A DNA stretch of 64,000 nt. Source: Onchocerca volvulus. Its lineage: Eukaryota; Nematoda; Chromadorea; Rhabditida; Onchocercidae. Below the pieces are notes generated by a model. That model saw only the letters and a program-made list of their open reading frames with translations. It had not been told where the DNA came from and made no database searches. Positions 52,452-64,000 of this stretch are shown here, one piece after another. The stretch covers positions 10,538,888 through 10,602,887 of the forward strand of contig HG738138.1 in assembly GCA_000499405.2 (NCBI GenBank), in the 5' to 3' direction. Within the stretch, counting starts at the first letter, position 1; each line of letters opens with the position of its first letter. A program made the position numbers and the translations under genes.

Positions 52452-55400
52452 AATTCCTGAAACATCTTTTCAAATGATAAAAATTGAACTTTTGTCAAAA
52501 ATTTCCAAATAAACATTTTCGAAAAATTTTGATTCTACAATTCATAATCAGGTTATTTTAATTATGTATAAGTGAAATAAGTATTCGGAAAGCGAATAAA
52601 ATATATTTAAATAATTCTGTAGGATCAATTAATTATTTTAGAAAAATGGAATCAAAAAATTTTTAATTGGAAATGATTGGAAGTCAGAAAACTTACAAAA
52701 GCTGTAAAGTATGGAATTGCAAATTAAAGTTCTAGAGCTTTTTGAAAATGTAAGAAGCATTTTTGATTAATAGAGCAATCGATTATGGATTATTGAGCCC
52801 ACCTTATCGCATTATAATTGAAAAAGATGTTGGCACAATGAAGATACACCTGAAATGAACTCATAACAGGTAATTTCAATCCATTTTAATTAATTCACCT
52901 TGATTAGATTATCGATGTATGAATGATATTTTGATACTTGAAATGAAGCCAAAATTGTTGAAACGAAATGAAACATCAAAGCAGCAACTGTTGCAGGTTA
53001 ACTATTCCTTCCGTAAAATTCGTATGTACTTGAAATAAAATATAGCGGTTTTCCTATCCTAAAGCTGTGTTCTAAAATTCGTCAATAGCGATCAACCAAA
53101 AAGTGATTTTTGGCTATAACAAGATTTCAGTCATTTTTTTGTTAAAAAATTTCAACAGACTAAAATTTCGAATTACTGATAGCCTGATTAGTAGATGAGT
53201 CAAAGGAAACAGAATTCTATGAGAAACTGTAATGATAATTTTTTTGTGATAAACGCATATAAGCTCATATGTCGTAACATTCGATGGTATTAACACTGAA
53301 CAAAAAACTTAACAATTTTGATTTAACAGTATGTTGCTGTTCAAAATTACTTGACCTAGGAGCAGCGGCGGAATAATCTGACTATAAAACGATAATGTAG
53401 TTGTGAAAAGAAAAAGATAATTATCAGAGATTGTTCAATTTGTCACCTGTTTTGCCTTATACATCCATATAGTCTTATTATGGAAGACGAGGATAAAAAT
53501 AATAATAATCAATAAGTATTATTTAAATTAATATATTCAAAAGAGAAATTACAAAATAAATTTAGTGCAATAAGAAACACTCAGCAATATGTATGAAATA
53601 AACGATAGAAGTGAATGCGATTCGATCATCACTTATTCCAGCAGCACTTAATCAATCAAAATCTGGAATTTTGCTTTAAAGTACACAAATTTAGTCCGAT
53701 CGGAAAGAGCTTTTAGTTGAAATTAATCGTAGCGCATTTTAATTTCCTTTTCGTTAAATCAATTTTTAGACTCAAATTACTAGCTTATTTATTAGTTAAA
53801 TATTTGAATGATTCGAACCATCGACTGAAAAAACTATCAAAGCAGTCAAAATTCTTCAAAATTTAAGTATTACATTTGGTCAGAAGAAAAATAATGCATT
53901 ATCATTTTTCATTAATGAAAAATTTTTCAAATTAGCATAATGATGAAGCTTTCTTCAATTTCCAAATAAATTAGTTCAAATTACCAAGTTACTTTACCAA
54001 ATCTTACAACTTGATAAATTTATGTGCCTACTGAAATCCATGAAAGAATCCTAGAGAAAAAAAAAGTCATGGCTATAAAACAAGGGAAAAATAATTGTAA
54101 TATAAAATTATTAAATAATATTATGTATGGGGATTTCTGTTGATGAAAGCCTAAGCCATATCTGAAAAGTGAAATTCTGTCAAACAAATTTAATTATAGC
54201 TGAATTCAATGTCTTCCACTCTTTTTTTCTTTTTTTTTTTGCTGGAAATAGTAACCAAAAATTTTTTTTCTTAATAACAAGATGAATGTAAAAAGAGAAG
54301 AAAAACGAAAATAAATGGGAGTTACTTGTTAGAAGCTGATTTCAAAAACTGTCAAAATTTCTCACCAAGAATAAATTTGCATGCAAATCGACATAATATC
54401 AACCATTTCCAGTTGAAATTAAACATGCTAATTCACGATTTATTAAAAATTGGAATGGCAGTAAAACTTCAAAATTTTGACAAATCATGAGTTATACTGC
54501 GAGTAAAATTTAAAAAAAAAAACAAAACAAAAAAAAACAAAACTAAGAGGAGAAAAACAAAAACACGAGTGCACATTATTTGTTTTAAAAAAAAAAATCA
54601 GTCTTTCAGATAGAACAATTGTTCAATTTGACAGCCTACAATTTTTTTTTATTTTTAAAAAAACTATGGTTTAACCATAATTATTATATAAAAAGTGATT
54701 TGTTGATAAATTATATGATATTCTTCAAATGATTTCGTTCATTTCGTATTTGCAAATGGTGTTTGCTCGTTAGATGGGAAACATGTTAAAAGGCCAAAAA
54801 TGGAAACTTTTGGCAACTAAAAATTTTGAAATATTATTTCATATATATTATGTTTTAAAAACTAAATGATGCAAAATTTATAGACTTTCATATTAGCTTC
54901 AACTATTGATAGCTATAAAAGAAGGATATATTGAACAAGTTGAAGTTGCATTTAATTAAAAATGATAAATGTGATTGTTCGTTTTATGGCAATTTATTTG
55001 CATGGAAATATTTATTAACTTTATCTTACTTCTACATGAATAAAATTCAAAAAAGCGCTAACATTTTCTGCATTATCAAAATTGCCTGTCTGGAAAAAAT
55101 TATTTTAAAAATAAGTTTGATCACTATATAGTTTTTTGAATTAATTTTTCCAAATGTTTGATTAAAAATTTCAACATATTAATGGATTGCAATGAAAAAA
55201 TTATTTAATCCATCAATTTATAATGATAGCAAAATCTGATCGATTATACTGGAAAAAATTTTTAATTTAACAAATTGATAAGCAAAAGAAAAAAAAGAAA
55301 GAAAAAAAGGCCAACAATATAATCACAGCTTCCGAAGAAAATACAGTGTAGAAATGTTGTATATATCTCGTTTCAAAGACACAACTGCCCGTCGGATATG

Positions 55401-55912
55401 ATCGAATGTCAGCCTTATCAAAAGATGCTCGGCAGTGACAGCCGTTTTTACCAGTTTTTTTAAAATCTATCATTTAGATGGGTTGTCATTGAAATGACAG
55501 CAATATCAATCAAAGAAATGCTTTGAACTGTAGAGAATGATCACATTGAAAATCAATTTAAATTTCGAATTCAATTCAATTATATTGTACACTGATCGAT
55601 GAGTATTTCAATGAATCAAGTTAAATTATCATTTCAAGCAAATGAGTCACACTGAACGGAAGAATCATTCAGTGATAACCATTCAAAAGTATGACAGTGT
55701 GAAGTTTATTGAAGTGATATTTAAAATTTCCAGTTAAAAATGGAAATGATAAATGATCAACAAACAAATGCAAGCATTGTTTCGTGGCTTCTTCTTCACT
55801 TCTCACTAATATACTCAAAAATTTTACAAAACTAAATACGTATAAATTGCCAGTACAACTCTAATTTCAATTTCCTAATACAGATCTAATTACAGGAAAA
55901 AAAGTAAACAAG

Positions 55913-56032
55913 ATGATGATGATGATTCAGTGCAGAAGACGGTTGGCTTTGTTGTTTGCTACCAGTTTAGCAAACTCTCTTACACAGCTTAAAGCTTGTT
56001 CCCATCCTCATTATTTGCTATTTACCAACTGA
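55913..56032 (+). CDS. Doubtful 39-residue signal-like ORF
   Basis: Starts with four Met codons, then IQCRRRLALLFATSLANS, a basic start and hydrophobic core like a signal peptide, and ends ACSHPHYLLFTN. An acceptor-like AATTACAG lies about 19 bases before the first ATG. The block is less AT-rich than its surroundings. No family or partner exon recognised. Confidence 0.15.
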   Translation: MMMMIQCRRRLALLFATSLANSLTQLKACSHPHYLLFTN

Positions 56033-56234
56033 CACTGTTATTAAACACCTTATTTCAAATGACTTAATTGATTTATTTTGGTTATTTAGTCAAAATAATG
56101 AATTTTTTTTTTCGCCTACTGAATTAATGAAATTCTAGTTATCAGTGTTAATATGATCAAATTGTTGGAAAGCCTATTAATTCATTTCACATCATCTTGA
56201 ATTTGGAAAAAACAAAAGAGAATGGATATGTAAT

Positions 56235-56414
56235 ATGATCCAGAAAATTATTCGAAAATTTTATAATATCATGAATAGATTCCACAAATTGAAAAATGAA
56301 CAGTATTTTGCAAACTTGACCAACTCTCGGGAAACTGAATGTACTACCGAAGAAGATACGGATTCTTTACATTCTTCGGAACGATCTAATACTTCACATT
56401 ATAATGTAATATGA
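56235..56414 (+). CDS. Doubtful 59-residue ORF with coding-like composition
   Basis: ATG at 56235 opens MIQKIIRKFYNIMNRFHKLK, a basic, possibly amphipathic start. An acidic, Ser/Thr-rich second half (RETECTTEEDTDSLHSSERS) follows, then SHYNVI and TGA. The second half uses GAA, ACG and TCG codons in a way unlike the surrounding AT-rich DNA. It could be the last exon of a spliced gene or a small protein. No family is recognised and no preceding exon was joined. Confidence 0.22.
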   Translation: MIQKIIRKFYNIMNRFHKLKNEQYFANLTNSRETECTTEEDTDSLHSSERSNTSHYNVI

Positions 56415-59400
56415 GAATTTTGGAGAATTTACGCGTGAAGTTTGTTTAGTTGTGATTTTAAAAACTTATCTTTTCTTTTTTTAACTCGAAAAACTTCATA
56501 ACAATGTTGTTTTCATTATGCTTCCCATAAATTAAGCAATGCAAATTTGTCAAAACAGCCATAAAATCAATTCAACTGTCAAGCATTTGATGCGCAGTAA
56601 TTTGTCTCGATCACTAATTTAAAGGACAAGTAAATTTAAGCAGTTCCATCAAGTATTCCATAATTTTTACAACTTGTTTTCATGTCATTTTCCAACAAAT
56701 AGAAAAATCAAAGATGAACGTAACAAAATAATTATAACTTGATGGTATAAAATCAATTAATCATTGAGAAACATTTCTTTACACTCAGTCGTTTAAAATG
56801 AAATTGATGTGTCACATGGGAACATAACCAAATTATGAGAACCACAAGGCATTCCTTGAAAATATTTCGAAAATATTTTCTTGAACTCATTTAAAATTGC
56901 CAAGTAGAGATTGAAATTATGGATAGCAAACCGCATATCATTAATATTAAAAATCCAGCATACTGTAAAATCAATTCAGTCCTTTTGTACTGTTAAATGT
57001 AATGATGCAAATTTTGGAAATTATCTAATCAAATTTGAGCACAGTAATTGTAATTAATTTGTCATATACTGAAATTTATGTTAAAAATTGATAGAATTAT
57101 TACTGGTTGAAGTTGCAATTAGTATTTTAAAGTAAAAGAGATAATCGCTTGTAAATAAATAGAAGGATAATTATATTCTATATTAGAGTTAAGTTCATGA
57201 TCTGTTTTTGATGTATCAAGCAGAAAAGAGAAGCATCAAATCTACGACAAAAATAATATCAGGTAAATCCAGATGATAAACTAGTTATAGGTATGTTACT
57301 GAAATATGCATTTAAATTTTACATTCAAGTGCTTAAATTTTGATCAGTTAATCAATTTATCCAGAAAGCATTGTCATATCTTCTTCCCAATCATAGAAAT
57401 TTTTCTGAAGAAGCAAAAAAGAGAAAAGCCAATACAGTTTCGAAATATAATTCCCTTTTTGCATAACAAACATGAAATAGAAGATATGATAATAACAACA
57501 TGATTCTTTAAAAACATCCAAACTTGCAAAACGAATACTTGGCTTACTATATTTCTATTTCATCAATTATTGCTGGATAGGATTACGGTACATGCAACGA
57601 TCCATGTGCTCATTCATAGAATCCTGATGTTGCTGTAAGAAATGATCGTTATGAGCAATTAATTATCTGACAAAAATATTATTGTGGTTGGAAACTTTAT
57701 TTTATCCATAAAATCTTATTTCTTTGCTTGTAATCCTAGAAAAAATACATTTCTTCTATATATAGTTATAAATAAATAATAACAGATATTATTAAGAAGT
57801 TTTTGGAATTTGATATTATGCGCACTAACCTTTTCAAAAGAATTCCTTTCAGCGGTAAATGTAGCAATTTTAAAATTTTATTGATGTTGAGGAAATTTGA
57901 AAATTGCTATAGCATCTTCTATAATCTTTGATAAGCAGCTTACATTCCTAGTTTTGTACTAGATTTGACACATACAAATTGTCAAGTATTAGAAGAACTC
58001 TTGAAATAACATGCATGCGGAATTTACTTGCAAACTGCACAGTGTTACCTGCTATACTGATAATTTACCAGAAAATTATTTGCTTTACTGAATTCAATCA
58101 TATTTTTGACAGAATGACATAAAACACCTGACATAAATACTGTTTATCAAAAGATAAAATTATCAAACGAATGGCGCTTCCTTCCAATTATCTTTCTTTT
58201 TTCATCATTTTGAAAATTCAGCTCGAATGACGAATCATTTATCATTTATTAAAACGAAGTTTTGCTTATTACAACTGGTCTGATATACAAAGAATTTTCG
58301 AATTTGCCACTTTTTTTTCTGCATTTTCAAAGTTCTAAATGAATTGTGAACTTTTTATAGAATAAAAATTTTATGCCAATTTCGAAATGGAAAAGTTTAC
58401 AAACAAAAAACAATCAACTCAAATAGATCACAGAAAAAATTTTTTTAAGCTTTTCTTATTCTAAAAATAAGAGATTTTTTTTTTCTTTTTGAGCAGAATC
58501 TAAAGCTTATCAAAGGCTATTTAAATCTGCAATTGTATGGTAAAATGAAATATTTGAATTCATCTAATTTCGTGCATGCTTTGACAGCAGTCCATCAAGC
58601 TGTTTCTATTGTTACCCATTCGTAATTTAACTTTCGTTTTTCCCTTTTTTTTTTTCTTTTTGTACATTATAAAGCATTTATTGCTTTCCGGAGCCGTAAA
58701 ATTTGTTATCCTTATCTCTTCTTGCCTTTCTTTATGTCCACGAGTCTAAAATTTACATCAACTTAATCAATATTTTCATATCTTCTTCTCTTCAATACAT
58801 TCTTTAAGTTAATTAACTTTTCTGAGTTCTTTTTTTTCCGCTTCACGTCATTTAATCAATACGCATTTTGTTAAACTCCTTTGGTGAATGCTTAGGGAAA
58901 AAGAAACAAAATCCTTTATTTTCTTTTTGAATGATTTTACTTTAAATAACCATTGCTGCTGAACTTCTAATTTAAAAATAATCTTCTAATAGTGATATAC
59001 GCAAATCTAATGATGGAATATAAAAACTATTATTTAATTTTTTTTTTTTTTTTCAAATGAAAGATAACATTTGATGATAGTTGCCCTTCACTGTGAATAA
59101 AATGAATGATTACAACGATGACAAGCTAATTGAGAGCTATCATTTTCCTCGTCATTTTGTAAGTATTCTTTTTTCTAGCCTCATCAAATAATTTCATCAA
59201 CAAAAATTGCTTGTTATTTTTGAAAAATGCTTGATTCTACCATCCTTCATCATCAAATGCATCGCAACAAAACAACCGAAATATTCAAATGAACAATGCA
59301 TGGAAGCTAATGTTATAGTTCGTTAAATTATTACACGAATATGAAAATTTCACTATTTAAAAATTAATTTCATTACTGAAAAGAATGTTGCCAGTTTTTT

Positions 59401-60680
59401 TTATTCTTTTTTTCTTCACAGCAATTTTTAAAATTAAAGTTTAAAATTCAAAGCTGAAAATTTCGATGACTAAAATTGTTTTTAATTTTTATATATAACT
59501 AAAAATTTTTCAGTTTTATCAACAACAATTGATACTGTTCGAACTGATGGAAAATAAATATTACATCGAATAAATGGCCAAAAGAAGCATTAATTAAGGC
59601 ACTAAACATTTTTCTTTTTCCTCGAATTATGATATAGAAAGATTAACAATTCACTTTCTTTTCCTTTTTTTTTCTTGTATTAGTGAATTAAATTGATTAA
59701 GCATACTTAAGCTGGCAACTGGTATTTAGTAGTTCAATGTTCACCGATAAATAATACTTTTTATATTCATAAGGATAAGCGACGTCATCAATCTCAATTA
59801 TAATTGAACACAAAAAAAAGAAGAAAAAGAAAAATCCCTTTTCACGCCGCCCGAAATATGCATTTTCATTTTATTTTTCTAAAACATTTGTTAATAGTGC
59901 TAAGAAATAAAAAATCGGTGATTTTAATTTATTTTATAACTAATCAAATATTATTTAAGCTTTCGAAAAGTTTTGCGAAAAACGAAGTCTAAATTATAAA
60001 ACTTCAAACTATTTAAATTCATATTAAAAAAAAAAGAAAAAGAAAAAAAACAATAGAGAATTTCCTGGTGTTTAATCTTTTTCACAAATAGTTAAAGTTG
60101 AGAAAAATATGGATTTTTCAAGTTCCACTACGAAATCTATCAACATGACAAAAGAGTTGAATTTCGATAATGATTAGGAAGTGATTTTGATATTATAGAA
60201 TAAATAAAATTATATTTACATTTAAAAGTGCACTAGAATCTTGTTGAATTTTCCTTGTAACATTATTCGGGATAACTAGACGTTGAATGACGAGTTCTAT
60301 TACACGTGATTATTATGTTTATTGACGTAATACCCATTTACTGATTTTTTCAAACTTAAGAACATCACTGAAAAGGATATATAATTTATTTTAAAAACGT
60401 TATAATAGTTGTCAAAGATATCTGATAAAACTAATGATTTTACAAATTTTTGTCAGTTTTTTTTTTCAAATGATTTCCAAATAAATTAAAACATTATCCA
60501 TCTTCACAGGTATTTCGATTTCTTTTTTTTATTGTCTTTTTTCTTTTTATTTTAGAGGTGAAAAATATTTTGTTTTGATTATTTTCATTTAAAAGTCAAA
60601 AAATTCTGATTCAATTTTTTTTTTCTTAGTTGCAAAATAAAAACTTTAAACAATAAAATAATTTTTCATACAATAAACAG

Positions 60681-60701
60681 TTATTATTATTATTATTATT
60701 A

Positions 60702-60746
<45 letters not shown>
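60681..60746 (+). repeat. ATT microsatellite
   Basis: About 21 units of ATT with one ATC interruption. Second such array in the window, the other being at 33584. Likely polymorphic. Confidence 0.9.
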
Positions 60747-60751
<5 letters not shown>

Positions 60752-63700
60752 ATTTGCTCATATTGGCTTCAGATAACCTGTTAATAAGCATTGTTTCAAT
60801 AAGTGGTTTACAGTCGGAAACTAGCTGTAATTTAATTTGTAAACAAGAATGTAGATAAACTTTGTTCTGTTTGTAAACATCTAAAAACCACTATTGAATA
60901 TATCCTGCGTGGCTTGATTAGATGATAGAATTTGGGACAAAATTCAATACTTTAAAGAAGGAATAGATTATAAGATGTTCACAACATTCTGCAACCATCA
61001 TTAGCATTTTTTGAGCAATCGCAACAAGCTGAAAATATTTTGATGTTTTGAACGGCTCAATTTCAAAATTGTGTATTATATTAAAGGAAGGTATTCTTTT
61101 TGCTAATCATAATGTCAAAATGTGAATTTCAAATTTGAAATATATTCATCTTAAGAAATGAAGATTTAATCTTGCAGTGGATGTTTTTTCGATTTCTACA
61201 AATCGCCACTTGGCCTTTGTTTCTTATAACAATTTTCTTTTTTATTTTAGAACAAATTTTACATGATTCCTCTATATTGTGTCCATGGCAACGATTTAAA
61301 AAGCATATCGACTAGGGAAAAGAAATTGAATGATAGTTTTTTGTTGATTACATATTTACTTTAGCGTGTTTTTGAAAACTAATTTTTCACAATCGTTGTT
61401 CAAATAAGTTTTCTTTTCCGTTTGTTTTCTTTCTTTTCTTTTTTTTTCTTTTTTTTTTTTTTTTTTTACAATCAAAAATTGCTCATACTGTAACAACAAT
61501 TTAGAAAATAATTTTGGTAGAAAAATTAGATTTACAATAATTTTTCAACATCTTGAGAATCCAACTTGACACTTCAAGATGCGGTGAAGAAGCGTAATGA
61601 TAATAAAGCTTGTATCTTCGAATTGAAGCCAAGTCATATTAGCTTATTATACGAGAAATTTTATGATGCCATTTATATTAGCAATTGCAAGAAATCAGTA
61701 ACTGCTTCCTGATTACTGCAAGAGAGCTAAAAGCTTCCTGCTTTTTTACGATTGTTTGTTGATAATCGAAAATTTGGAATCATGCAGCATTAGCCAGTAA
61801 AACTTTTATCACAAAGCTGCATGTTGGGAAAAAATGCTGGAGGTCAGTGAGAAAGTGCTGGAATTCAATGATTTTATATATTCACTATAACTTATTGTGC
61901 TGAATGTCGCAAGTTTGGAACTGCGGTTTTATAAGGTTTTTTTTCTTTTTTTTAAATATGCAATATGGTTATGAAAACATTACTGCTGATGTTTATTGCC
62001 TTTCAGCTTGAGCGATTTTGACTAGCACCAATAAATTGAAGTCGATTATAACACTCAAAAATTCAAAGATTAGAATAATTTTTTAAATTCATTTAGTAAA
62101 TGTCTATATTAATTTCTTTCCAAAAGAAAAAAAATGAATGAATAAATAAATAAGCGCTTAAATAGATAGAGAAAATTTCTGAAAATTGACAGATATTAAA
62201 TTTTCTTTCTTATCAGAAAAAAACTCTCAGTTGTCTTTTTCTGTTCAGATGACAGAATCAAAGTGATGCGAAGTTTAGATTATTTTTTCAGAATTTATAA
62301 ATATATTTGCCTTTCGTCTCTTTGGAATTTATAAACATAGATTAGAAAAATTAAAAACACTCATCAAAAATTCTTTTTTGCAGTGGAATTTTTGTGAGTG
62401 GAATATGTTGTAAATAATACTTTTAACAATATTATTTTGAGGTCAAATTTCGCTATCTTTATCAAGCGAAATCAATTAATTATCTTTCGCAGTTATCGCC
62501 TCCTTATTGTAGCATCAGTGTGAATGGAGAGGAAGGACTAACACAGCTGTAGTATGTCGTTTCTTGAAAAAGACTTGAATTTAGTTCGAAATTTGATATT
62601 CACTAATTCGGCATATAATTATGTTCGGAGGAATTTCATCGTTTTTTTTTTTTTTTTATTACCAAATTCTTTGTTGAATTTATTGTTCATTGCAATTTTT
62701 ATAATTATTGTTTCGATTGCAATTTATGCAACCTCTAAGTAGTTCGATGAAAAATTATGGAAACAATGACAAAAGTACAGATTAATGGAGAACGAAATGA
62801 AATTATGAAAAATTAAACGTAGTAAACATAATGCTCAACTCCGGAAATAATTATTCAAATGATTTACTCGTGTTCAAAGAAATCTAAAATTCTGGATTGT
62901 TTGCAAATAATAGGAAGATAAAAGAAGAAAGATTCTGTAAAATTAAACATTCAATAGAATCATATAATTACAAACATCTTCATCCACTCTTGGACATTTA
63001 CAGCGGTATCGTCACTAAGCGAATGTAAAAATGTTTAATAATTCATTTTAAAAAATTATATAGTCTCCCATACATTTATAAAAATTTTATTTTGAGAATC
63101 AATTTTTTTCAGATTCCTATTTCAAGATAATTGAAGTACTGAATAATATGTGGTTGCATTTTAAGTAGACGAATACACTTTTCTTTTATATTCAATATAT
63201 CATCAGTGACTTATTGATTCTATTTCTCATCATTAAGTTATCACGAAAGAAAAATTCATCGATATCATTTCAAATTATCATTAAAGAAAATTTCAGTGCG
63301 GAAGAAAGGAGCATATGAAGTAGGAAAGAAATGTATTGTATTAATTATCCGGAAATATTGAATACAAACAGTGAATAAGAATGCAAAGTAAAATTGTAAT
63401 AATTTCAACAGTATATCATTCCAAGCCAAACAATTTCCGTAATTTCCGTCGCATTCGGTGATGTCAGATATAAATGACATTAAATTTCTGTGACTGAATC
63501 TAAATTTATAAATAAATCCACTCAGTCTATATATATCATCTATACTTTCCTCACTGATATGATTGCTTATAATTTCATTTTTCCCTTTTTTTTCTTTGAC
63601 AATTTGTTTGGACAATTTTAAAATTTAGGCAAAATTTGAAAGTTTAGAAAAAAGGAAAATTTGTCATATTCCATTAATTCATAGAAAGTGAAGCCGAAGA

Positions 63701-64000
63701 CGCAAGAAAAATGGAGATTTAGTATAGCTTTAACAAATTTCAATAGTATTTTCTTGCAACAATGCTCAAACGTTCGTTTCAGTTGATTGTTGGGCCAGGA
63801 ATAAAAAAGAATTAGAAGGGGAATTAGGCCATCTTTATGCAGTTTGACAGTTGGGCTGGCTTAGTTTACTGATGAAAGATTACTGTCTCATAAAAATTAA
63901 AGATCTTGTTGCTACCTTGAAATGACTGGTTGAAATGTGAGGAGCTTTTTGTAAGTAAGAAGCTTAAATTTTTTTTTTTCACGAAATCATTGTATGACAG

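Larger units (their letters stand above)
52452..64000. other. Long AT-rich region without a recognised gene
   Basis: About 11.5 kb upstream of the ENPP-like gene on its strand. I see many poly-T and poly-A tracts (for example 61439-61467), an ATT microsatellite at 60681-60746, and only short open frames. Two plus-strand frames, at 55913 and 56235, look slightly more gene-like than the rest and are listed separately. No tRNA, rRNA, transposase or reverse transcriptase signature was seen. Small exons of an unfamiliar gene could be missed by eye. Confidence 0.55.

Overview
The window looks like nuclear DNA of a nematode, most likely a filarial or other spirurid species. This is inferred from strong AT-richness, many poly-T and poly-A tracts, small exons (53-340 bp) split by AT-rich introns, U-rich 3' splice sites ending in TTTCAG, and predicted proteins close to C. 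elegans family members. The species cannot be fixed from the sequence alone. No bacterial, viral or transposon gene was recognised.

Six spliced protein-coding genes were assembled by hand by joining exons with compatible splice phases. (1) A sax-3/Robo guidance receptor runs on + from 3198 to 20659 in 22 exons. It lacks only its signal-peptide exon, and an 8.8-kb intron separates Ig4 from Ig5. (2) A TMEM128-family four-helix membrane protein lies on + at 22546-23650. (3) A biogenic-amine-type GPCR lies on + at 28116-33235 in nine exons, 436 aa. (4) A short GRIP-domain golgin lies on - at 37896-34325 in nine exons, 392 aa. (5) A set-4/SUV4-20 H4K20 methyltransferase lies on + at 43919-47009 in eight exons, 640 aa. 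(6) An ENPP6-like ectophosphodiesterase-family protein lies on - at 52451-49041 in nine exons, 476 aa. Most of its catalytic and metal-binding residues are missing, so it is probably a pseudoenzyme.

The GPCR and golgin genes converge, as do set-4 and the ENPP-like gene. The golgin and set-4 genes diverge from a 6-kb intergenic region. That region holds a hairpin whose minus-strand 3' arm begins like miR-153, the best candidate RNA gene here. Several starts (golgin, ENPP-like, set-4) lie shortly after a 3' splice-site consensus, as expected of spliced-leader trans-splicing. The genes share no obvious pathway: axon guidance, aminergic signalling, Golgi tethering, chromatin and a secreted or anchored ENPP relative.

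The rest is AT-rich sequence: the 3.2 kb before the first sax-3 exon, the 8.8-kb intron, 4.5 kb before the GPCR, and the last 11.5 kb. It contains microsatellites, small tandem duplications, a perfect 18-bp inverted repeat and a few short signal-peptide-like ORFs, which are listed at low confidence. All exon boundaries are manual splice-site and reading-frame predictions without transcript support.
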